From the NCBI RefSeq assembly GCF_022267325.1, contig NZ_JAIZBG010000001.1, forward strand, positions 872,001 to 936,000: DNA of 64,000 nt. The letters are read 5' to 3'. Position numbers and translations under genes: made by a program. How positions within the stretch are numbered: the first letter of the stretch is position 1; every line of letters starts with the position of its first letter. The notes under the pieces are model-generated. The model ran no database searches. It saw nothing but the letters and a program-made list of their open reading frames with translations, and was not told the origin of the DNA. The DNA comes from Leptospira sanjuanensis (lineage in GTDB: Bacteria; Spirochaetota; Leptospiria; Leptospirales; Leptospiraceae). This document shows, in pieces, positions 54,607 to 64,000 of this stretch.

Positions 54607-55962
54607 CTAAAATCCGTCTCTGCGATAGACTCGAATTTGATGATCTAGAAAATCCGAAATCACCAAGTAACGGTTGTCCGACGATACGTCGAGTCCCGTG
54701 GGTTGATTCCCCGCTTCCCAAAATTCTTTTACCGTGTCGGTCGCCGTGTCTATGACATACACTCTTCCGAGTACCAATCCTTTTTTGAGATAACCTTCGG
54801 TAGGGTTGTTCGGTCCTCTGCACGAAACGTAAAGATATTTACCGTCGGGCGAGAGAGCGATCGTATTCGGTTTATCGAATACTGGAATCGTCTTCTGCAC
54901 TTTCTTTTCTTTCAGATCGTAGACTTCGATTTTGCTGCAGCACATATCCGAAACGTAGATCTTATTTTCGGCCGGTCCGGGTACGATATGGCGCTTGTTG
55001 CCGGGAGGTCCGATCGTATCGATCAACTTTTCCTTTTCCATCGAATAGATGCCTAGTCTTCCGCCGCTGGATTCCTGATTGCTCGCCGAGAATTGAGCGA
55101 TATACAATTCCTTTCCGTCTTTGGAAAGAAGAAGTCCCCGAGGCAATCCGATCTTATCTGTCTTACGCGTTTCCGTTTTCGTCTTGCGATCGATGACGGA
55201 GATGTCCTCGCTGATCCAGTTCGAACAGTAGACGAGATCGCGGATCGGATCGTAGAGAAGAATTTTGGACCATTTGCCCGTTAGATCCACCGTCGCTTTA
55301 TACGCGAGAGTTTTTAAATCGAAGACGTGCACCGCGTTCGCCTGCATCTGACTGACCCAGAGCTCGTTGTGTTCCGGGATCGCGATCGTTTCCACAAAGC
55401 CGAGTTTCTTTCTGTATTTTTCGGGAGGTGCGAGTCGGACGGTTTCTCCCGTGATGATGTTTAATACGTCCATTCCTTCGTCTTCGAGAAGAGGAATCGC
55501 AAGCCTTGTGTTGTCGATAAAACGCACGCTCTTCGGTTGCATTCCGGTTTTGAATCGCGCTGTAAAACGGTGCGTTACGCCTTCTTTGTCGAGGGCGATC
55601 AGTTTTTCGTTCAGCTCTTCCGCGGTTTTTACTCTATAGGAAGAATTTTGAAAGCCCGGAGAAGAAAGTTTTAACTCCAGTCCCTTGCCGTCCGAATAAA
55701 CCGGAACCTGCACTTCCACGAGCGCGATGTTCTTGTCCGTTTCCAAGACCTTGAACGGAAGAACTTCTTCTCCCGTTTTTATGACCGTTCCTTTATACGG
55801 GTGAATTCCGAATTTGACTGTGGCGCTTCCGCTTTTTTCGCGGTTTGCGGGCGATGAAATCAAAGATGAATTTCCGCTTTCGCAACAGACGAGAAACAGA
55901 AAGATCGGAATGAGAAATGCTGCGTTGGGTCTAAAGAGAATGTTTTTGAGATGAACGTTCAA
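54607..55962 (-). CDS. Beta-propeller lipoprotein (YncE-like)
   Basis: The 451-aa product starts with a signal peptide ending FLFLVCCES, a lipoprotein-type cleavage site. Residues 125-450 form a seven-bladed YncE-type propeller with repeats such as [34 protein letters not shown] and [11 protein letters not shown]. An N-terminal beta domain precedes it. I take TTG 55962 as start: GGGAG lies 7 bases upstream and overlaps the stop of the preceding acyltransferase gene. Surface proteins of this sort occur in Leptospira, but the role is unknown. Confidence 0.82.
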   Translation of the reverse strand: MNVHLKNILFRPNAAFLIPIFLFLVCCESGNSSLISSPANREKSGSATVKFGIHPYKGTVIKTGEEVLPFKVLETDKNIALVEVQVPVYSDGKGLELKLSSPGFQNSSYRVKTAEELNEKLIALDKEGVTHRFTARFKTGMQPKSVRFIDNTRLAIPLLEDEGMDVLNIITGETVRLAPPEKYRKKLGFVETIAIPEHNELWVSQMQANAVHVFDLKTLAYKATVDLTGKWSKILLYDPIRDLVYCSNWISEDISVIDRKTKTETRKTDKIGLPRGLLLSKDGKELYIAQFSASNQESSGGRLGIYSMEKEKLIDTIGPPGNKRHIVPGPAENKIYVSDMCCSKIEVYDLKEKKVQKTIPVFDKPNTIALSPDGKYLYVSCRGPNNPTEGYLKKGLVLGRVYVIDTATDTVKEFWEAGNQPTGLDVSSDNRYLVISDFLDHQIRVYRRDGF

Positions 55963-55972
55963 TGGTGACTCC

Positions 55973-57150
<1,178 letters not shown>

Positions 57151-57154
<4 letters not shown>

Positions 57155-57783
57155 GCATCCACCGTATATTTGAATAGAGCGTCCCGGATGATCAACGTGG
57201 AAGGATCTTCCTTTCTCTGTTCTACCATTTTATCTTTTACTAATAGACTGATCGAACTTACCAAGTCCTGATGCTCCAACCCGACCCTTAGGATAGCCCA
57301 TTTGATAAAATGACTGAGATTGATTCGAACTGTTGTTCCGTCTTTTTCTCCGTTCGTTTGGGAGAAGCTGATTAACGCGGAAGTCACTAAATTCTTTTTG
57401 TCTGCTTTCAAAAGGGAAGCGATCGTCTTGTTGGTTTCTCTCAAACGAGAGGAAAGAATCTTAACGATCTTCATCGAAAATCCCGGATTGGTTTGGATCA
57501 GATTGAAAAACGCGCCTTCGTTGATCGCGATCAGCGAAACATCCGTTTTTGCGACGGCTCTTGCGCTTCGAGGCGTTTTGTCGATCAGTGCCATTTCGCC
57601 GAACATATCGCCCTCTTTTAATTCTACGAGGAGTTTATAAGCTTCCTTTACTTTTTTGTGAATCCCGACCTTCCCTTTTACGATCAAATACATCACTTCC
57701 GCTTCTTGGTTTTCTTCAAAGATGATATCGGATTCTTTGAATTCAACACCAAGTCTGTGGACCATGGATTCTGTTATTTTCAT
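57151..57783 (-). CDS. Cyclic nucleotide-binding (Crp-like) regulator
   Basis: A 210-aa protein with an N-terminal cNMP-binding barrel (about 10-120): [37 protein letters not shown] (the phosphate-binding cassette with FGEMAL and R-S-A) and a C helix. The C-terminal 80 residues should hold a winged helix, but I see only a weak match, so it may bind something other than DNA. It heads the operon with the acyltransferase and the lipoprotein. Confidence 0.82.
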
Positions 57784-58088
57784 AGCTCTGAACGGACCTT
57801 ATTTATAATTTCGCATCGAGTATTTGATTTTTCGGAATTCAAATTTTTCTGAGAAGTCTGCACCAGCTTCGAAGGTTTGGGAACCGGAATCAACTAAAAT
57901 CTGTGGGTGCGTTCTGGCGCGGTTGGTGCTGAGGCGATTTATAGAAAGCGATATGGGAGTTCCCACAGCTTTCGAGAAGAATCTTCTCTTTTGTGGGAAC
58001 TCCTTCGGAACAAGCGGGGAAATTCCTGTTGACTCACGCCCGGTCCCGAATATTTTTTTGGGGTCCTTAGAATTCACACGGAGGTTGC
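57784..58088. other. Divergent intergenic region with a nested inverted repeat
   Basis: The 305 bases between the divergent Crp-like and SMP-30-like genes hold a long hairpin at 57956-58003 and otherwise no gene. Confidence 0.5.
57956..58003. repeat. Nested inverted repeat with GGAGTTCCCACA arms
   Basis: GGAGTTCCCACA (57956-57967) pairs perfectly with TGTGGGAACTCC (57992-58003). Within lies a second hairpin, GAGAAG (57974-57979) with CTTCTC (57983-57988). A single GGAGTTCCCAC arm also occurs at 14648-14658. I associate this motif with Leptospira intergenic repeats. Confidence 0.75.
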
Positions 58089-59177
58089 ATGAACCGGAAT
58101 CGGATTCTTGCCGTTGTTTCCATTCTTCTTTTGGGTGGAATTGTTCATTTTATCTTAAAACCTTCTCCCGTTGATCCGTTGGCGTATTTTCCGCCGGAAC
58201 CTCCTCCGATGGAAGGAGCGTATGCGCCCAATCAATTGTTGTCGGAGGCCGAGCTGATCGGTTTAGGAAAACTGCAAGGTCCCGAAGACATGGAAGTCGA
58301 CGATCACGGAAATATTTACGCATCTTGCGAGAACGGAAAAGTAATTCACATTTCTCCCGAAGGCAACGTTAAGGCGCACGCCGCGACTTCGGGGCGCCCT
58401 CTCGGAAGTAAACTTTTGGCGGATGGTCGACTGATTGTCGCCGACGCCGACAAAGGACTTTTGGAAATCGGAACGAAGGGAGAAGTGAAAGTTCTCAGCA
58501 CGGAAGCGGACGGGGTTCCGTTTCGATTTACGGACGACCTGGACGTCGCCCGCGACGGGACGGTTTATTTTTCGGACGCTTCGGACAAGTTCGGCAGCAA
58601 GGAATATCTTTACGATCTGATGGAAGCAAGACCTCGCGGAAGACTTTTGAAATACGATCCTCATACGAAAAAGACTACCGTGTTGTTAAAAGAATTATAC
58701 TTTGCTAATGGAGTTGCCCTTTCTAAAAACGAAGACTTCGTATTGGTCAACGAAACGTACCGATATAGAATCCGCAGGTATTGGCTGAAAGGACCCAAAG
58801 CCGGTCAAAACGATTTTTTTATGGAGAATCTTCCGGGATTTCCGGATAATATTTCGGCGGACGGAAACGGAACGTTTTATCTCGCATTGTTTACGGTGAG
58901 AAATTCCCTCATGGATAACGTCTTTCATCCTCGACCCGCTTTGAAGTCGGCGATCGCGAAACTTCCCGAGTTTCTCTGGCCGAAAGCGCAGCCTTACGGA
59001 TTCGTTCTTCTTTTGGACGAGAGCGGAACCCCTCTCCGCAGTTTTCAAGAGCCGACTGGGAAACATCTGAAGGCGATCACCTCCGTAAAATATAAAAACG
59101 GTTTCCTGTATCTGGGAAGTCTTTATAACGATCGGATCGGAAAATACGGCTGGAATCCGGAGCGTCCGAGTGAGTAG
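58089..59177 (+). CDS. SMP-30 / strictosidine synthase-like membrane-anchored protein
   Basis: A 362-aa protein with an N-terminal membrane anchor (about 5-23) and a beta-propeller resembling strictosidine synthase or lactonases: GPEDMEVDDHGNIYASC, FTDDLDVARDGTVYFSDAS, PRGRLLKYDP, YFANGVALSKNEDFVLVNET and FPDNISADGNGTFYLAL. Plant enzyme activity is not implied; bacterial members act as hydrolases or have no known activity. GGAGG sits upstream of the ATG. It is the first gene of a rightward group. Confidence 0.87.
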   Translation: MNRNRILAVVSILLLGGIVHFILKPSPVDPLAYFPPEPPPMEGAYAPNQLLSEAELIGLGKLQGPEDMEVDDHGNIYASCENGKVIHISPEGNVKAHAATSGRPLGSKLLADGRLIVADADKGLLEIGTKGEVKVLSTEADGVPFRFTDDLDVARDGTVYFSDASDKFGSKEYLYDLMEARPRGRLLKYDPHTKKTTVLLKELYFANGVALSKNEDFVLVNETYRYRIRRYWLKGPKAGQNDFFMENLPGFPDNISADGNGTFYLALFTVRNSLMDNVFHPRPALKSAIAKLPEFLWPKAQPYGFVLLLDESGTPLRSFQEPTGKHLKAITSVKYKNGFLYLGSLYNDRIGKYGWNPERPSE

Positions 59178-59243
59178 ATTCGAAAAAAGGAATATACTTT
59201 CGATTGTAAGCAAGATAGATCGAAACACAAGACGTTATTACGA

Positions 59244-59543
59244 ATGAAGAAGAAAAAGAAATTCCCTTTCGAAACGGAAGCGACGTTGCAACTCATGTCC
59301 GCGATCTCCGATCCGGTGAAGCTGAAGATCGCGAAAATCCTTTCCTGTCATCGCGAGGTGAAGGCGGGCGACATCGCGAAGGAATTCGACATATCGAGAA
59401 CCACGATCTCGCATCATCTCAACAAGATGAAACTCTTGAATCTCGTTTCTTCCCGAAAAGAAGGAAAGGAAATCTATTACTCCGTGGACAAAAGCCTGAT
59501 CGTGGACACGTTAAAAGAAGTTGTAAAATTTCTGGAATCCTGA
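59244..59543 (+). CDS. ArsR-family transcriptional regulator
   Basis: A compact 99-aa winged-helix protein: MSAISDPVKLKIAKILSC and recognition helix FDISRTTISHHLNKMKLLNLV (about 47-67), then a beta wing with KEGKEIYYSVD. It has no metal-binding cysteine pair of the ArsR type. It differs from the two AHSA1-linked ArsR proteins in length and C-terminus. It lies 69 bases before the acyl-CoA dehydrogenase gene and probably regulates that operon. Confidence 0.88.
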   Translation: MKKKKKFPFETEATLQLMSAISDPVKLKIAKILSCHREVKAGDIAKEFDISRTTISHHLNKMKLLNLVSSRKEGKEIYYSVDKSLIVDTLKEVVKFLES

Positions 59544-59612
59544 AGGATTCGCATATGTCGATGAGTGTCAACATATAGATTTATGTAACCGATTCGATTC
59601 AAGGAGATAGGG

Positions 59613-60788
<1,176 letters not shown>

Positions 60789-60808
60789 TATTAGAATACG
60801 CGAATATT

Positions 60809-61849
60809 ATGAACGACACCGAATTAAAGAACGTTCTGGAAGGTTATCTTTCGGACAGATTGAAGGGAAAAACGGAGATCCATTCGATGGTATCTCTTTC
60901 GGGCGGAGCTTGTCAGGAAAATTTTTCCGCGCAGCTTCAGGTTTTGGAAGGACCGGAAAAAGGCTCTTACGACACCGTATTTCGAACCGACAAGGGCGCG
61001 GCGCTTCTTGCATCACTGAGTCGGGAGGACGAATTCGGCGTTTGCGAACTCGCATACAACGCGGGTGTCAATACTCCGAGGCCTTTCTGGCTCGAAACGA
61101 ATCGAGGAGTAACCGGAAGTCCTTTCTACTTTATGCAGAAGATTTCTGGAAAAGCCACGGGAAGATACATCGTCAAAGATCCTTCGCTTAACAAAATTAG
61201 AAAACAACTCACCGCGGATCTTGCGGTCAATCTCGCAAAGATTCATTCCGTAAAACCGGAACATTGCAAAAACGAAACCCTTCGTAAAACTCTTTGGATG
61301 GGACAAGATCCGAACGACAAGGTAGTCGCTAACGGATCGATACATTCTCTTCGATTGGAGTTGGATCGGATGAGCGAAGCGTATCCTTCGATGGAGATGA
61401 TTCTCAACTGGCTCGAAAAAAAAGCGAAACCTTCGGACGATGTCGTATTGATACACGGGGATTTCCGAACCGGAAACTTTATGGTAACGCCCGACGGACT
61501 TCAAGGAATCGTGGATTGGGAATTCGCGCACTGGGGAGACCGGCATGAAGATCTCACCTGGCTTTGTATGAGAGATTGGAGATTCGGAAAGTTGAATAAG
61601 GAAGCGGGCGGTTTTGCGGATCGCACCGAATTCTACGAAGCGTATGAAAAGGCTTCCGGCGTAACCTTGAATCCTGCGATGGTCACGTATTGGGAAGTGA
61701 TGGGAAATCTTCGTTGGGCGATCGGTTGTATCGGTCAGGCGGAACGACATCTTTCCGGAAAGGATAAGGGAATCGAACTTGCGGCTATCGGAAGAAGAGC
61801 CTGCGAAATGGAATACGAAGCGATGAGGATCATAGAAAATGCAGGATAA
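60809..61849 (+). CDS. Phosphotransferase family protein (APH-like, ACAD10/11 N-terminal type)
   Basis: A 346-aa kinase-like protein with the APH fold: HGDFRTGNFM (about 216-225; catalytic loop) and IVDWEFAHWGD (metal-binding Asp). It corresponds to the kinase part of human ACAD10/11, which phosphorylates 4-hydroxyacyl-CoAs before the dehydrogenase acts. Here the two parts are separate, adjacent genes. ATG 60809 gives the family start; an upstream extension overlaps the dehydrogenase gene in another frame and is unsupported. Confidence 0.87.
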   Translation: MNDTELKNVLEGYLSDRLKGKTEIHSMVSLSGGACQENFSAQLQVLEGPEKGSYDTVFRTDKGAALLASLSREDEFGVCELAYNAGVNTPRPFWLETNRGVTGSPFYFMQKISGKATGRYIVKDPSLNKIRKQLTADLAVNLAKIHSVKPEHCKNETLRKTLWMGQDPNDKVVANGSIHSLRLELDRMSEAYPSMEMILNWLEKKAKPSDDVVLIHGDFRTGNFMVTPDGLQGIVDWEFAHWGDRHEDLTWLCMRDWRFGKLNKEAGGFADRTEFYEAYEKASGVTLNPAMVTYWEVMGNLRWAIGCIGQAERHLSGKDKGIELAAIGRRACEMEYEAMRIIENAG

Positions 61850-62234
61850 ACCGACATCAACGGACTTGCTCGAAGCGATTCAGGATTTTCTTATGAAGGA
61901 AGTCCTTCCGCAATTCAAGGACAAGGATTTACTCTCGTATAAAACATTAGTAAGTTGGAATATGTTGGGGGTCGTTTCGCGGGAAATCAGATCCGGCGAA
62001 GAACTTCTCGATAAGGAACTCGATCGCCTCGTAAAACTTCTAAAGAAGGATTCCTCCCTTCCTGCCACGTTAAACGAAAAGAAAAATCTCGCACACGCTT
62101 GGAACGTGGAACTCAGAGACAAGATCCGAAAGGAAAAACTTTCTTTGGAAAACGCGGAGTATTGGAATCACGTAAAAGAAACCGTACGAGAAAAGGTGGA
62201 AGTCACCAATCCGAGATTCACGACGGAAAGTTAG
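61839..62234 (+). CDS. DUF6285 domain protein
   Basis: A 131-aa helical protein: LLEAIQDFLMKEVLPQFKD, YKTLVSWNMLGVVSREIR and LRDKIRKEKL match DUF6285, which is usually encoded between an APH-type phosphotransferase and an acyl-CoA dehydrogenase. It may assist the kinase. Its start overlaps the phosphotransferase gene by 11 bases; it has no recognised catalytic motif. Confidence 0.85.
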   Translation: MQDKPTSTDLLEAIQDFLMKEVLPQFKDKDLLSYKTLVSWNMLGVVSREIRSGEELLDKELDRLVKLLKKDSSLPATLNEKKNLAHAWNVELRDKIRKEKLSLENAEYWNHVKETVREKVEVTNPRFTTES

Positions 62235-62240
62235 TCGCTC

Positions 62241-62975
62241 ATGTCCGTTGTTCATCTCGTCCGTCACGGACAGGCAAATTCTCAGGGTGAAAACTACGAT
62301 CTTTTGACTCCGCACGGAAAGAGTCAGGCGTTTGCACTCGGAAAATTCATGGCTCGGAACGGAGAAGTTCCCGATCGCATCGTGACCGGAACGTTGCGCA
62401 GACAAGTCGAAACGGGAGAATCCTTTTTGGAAGGGGTGATTTCCGTCGTAGGCGAACGGGAGGAATTTCGATCTTCTTCGTTTATCAATCGAGACGCGGG
62501 TTGGAACGAATTCTCACCCGAACTCTGGGGTTCTTACTCGAAACTACTCGCGGCGAAAAGACCCGAGTTTGCAAAAACGCTTTCTCAATTCGCAAAGGTT
62601 CGACTCAAAGGCGGGATACGATCTGCGGCTCTGTTCTTTAAGCTGACCGAAGAGATTCTCAAATTTTGGAAAGAAGGAACGGAAACTCCCGAAGGAATCG
62701 AAACTTACCGCGGTTTCGAGGCAAGAATATTCCATTCTTCTAATGTATGGTTTTCACCCGGGGATCAGGAACGGAATTTCATCTTCACTTCGGGCACCCC
62801 CATCTCTTTGGTTTTGAATCGGCTCTTAAAACAGGACGAGGATTGTTTCGCTTGGATGCCTTGGATCTGGAACACTTCCTTAAGCACCTTTCGTTGGGTC
62901 AGAGGGAAATATCTTCCCGTTTCGATCAACGGAGTTCCCCATCTGCCCGAAAAAATAAATCGCACTCTATTTTGA
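62241..62975 (+). CDS. Histidine phosphatase family protein
   Basis: A 244-aa phosphoglycerate-mutase-like protein. The catalytic RHG is at residues 8-10 (VVHLVRHGQANSQ), and the second His is expected in FIFTSGTPISLVLNR, where the usual GH is replaced by GT; this could alter activity. It lies 6 bases after the DUF6285 gene, so it belongs to the same operon and may remove a phosphate from a product of the phosphotransferase. That link is inference. Confidence 0.83.
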   Translation: MSVVHLVRHGQANSQGENYDLLTPHGKSQAFALGKFMARNGEVPDRIVTGTLRRQVETGESFLEGVISVVGEREEFRSSSFINRDAGWNEFSPELWGSYSKLLAAKRPEFAKTLSQFAKVRLKGGIRSAALFFKLTEEILKFWKEGTETPEGIETYRGFEARIFHSSNVWFSPGDQERNFIFTSGTPISLVLNRLLKQDEDCFAWMPWIWNTSLSTFRWVRGKYLPVSINGVPHLPEKINRTLF

Positions 62976-63090
62976 TTCGATTTCGAAATTATTTGAGTCA
63001 GAATCCGTTTTTACGAGTCTTATAAACGAGAAAAGAGGTCGACGAGTCGAACGGTTAACGTCCATACTGTTCGTCGTTCGTGAGTCATTG

Positions 63091-64000
<910 letters not shown>

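Overview
This 64 kb window looks like spirochaete chromosome, most likely from a medium-GC Leptospira. I recognise that from protein character: several SpoIIE-type phosphatases with membrane sensor domains, many AHSA1/SRPBCC proteins, a PcfJ-like orphan, a split PutA pair and a Ste24-type protease. A tRNA-Ile/tRNA-Ala pair lying away from any rRNA gene, and the intergenic motif GGAGTTCCCACA, fit the same picture. No search was run, so species is not assigned.

Layout. 1-3.1 kb: the tail of a type I restriction-modification locus (a partial gene plus hsdM) next to a decayed IS256-type transposase; this part looks more AT-rich than the rest. 3.1-10.1 kb: single genes (SDR oxidoreductase, winged-helix methyltransferase, PcfJ-like protein, a small membrane protein with a secreted protein, a VOC protein) and a first ArsR-AHSA1 operon. 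10.4-17.6 kb: an ABC-F ATPase, an AhpD-like protein with a TetR gene, a flavin monooxygenase, and an ABC exporter-SDR operon. 17.8-30.2 kb: recC-recB-recD with a SpoIIE phosphatase gene on the minus strand, and recQ divergent from it. 30.4-37.7 kb: a lipoprotein, then a minus-strand island headed by ArsR that carries DoxX, several AHSA1/SRPBCC genes, a DHFR-like gene, an MFS exporter and a broken AHSA1 gene. 37.8-51.4 kb: metabolic and signalling genes, including a thioesterase, a methyltransferase, a second SpoIIE phosphatase, proline dehydrogenase with P5C dehydrogenase, an M48 protease, thiM, a histidine kinase, a TetR-MBL pair and an enoyl-CoA hydratase with a hydrolase. 51.5-64 kb: a large flavin/iron-sulfur membrane fusion, two tRNAs, a Crp-acyltransferase-lipoprotein operon, an SMP-30-like protein, and an ArsR-acyl-CoA dehydrogenase-phosphotransferase-DUF6285-histidine phosphatase cluster. 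The window ends inside a membrane protein gene.

Two features cut across the gene list. First, five intergenic copies of a roughly 90-135 bp element share conserved ends (a GCGYTA-GGAT-CG-AG start and an AGCAAGCC/AGTAGCCC-GCCTGCG end) but have different central hairpins, several with perfect pairing in unrelated sequence. Second, the two ArsR-AHSA1 loci, 27 kb apart, share a TAACC-N4-GGTTA palindrome over their promoters, present twice in tandem at the larger locus; this suggests a common regulatory logic and possibly cross-regulation.
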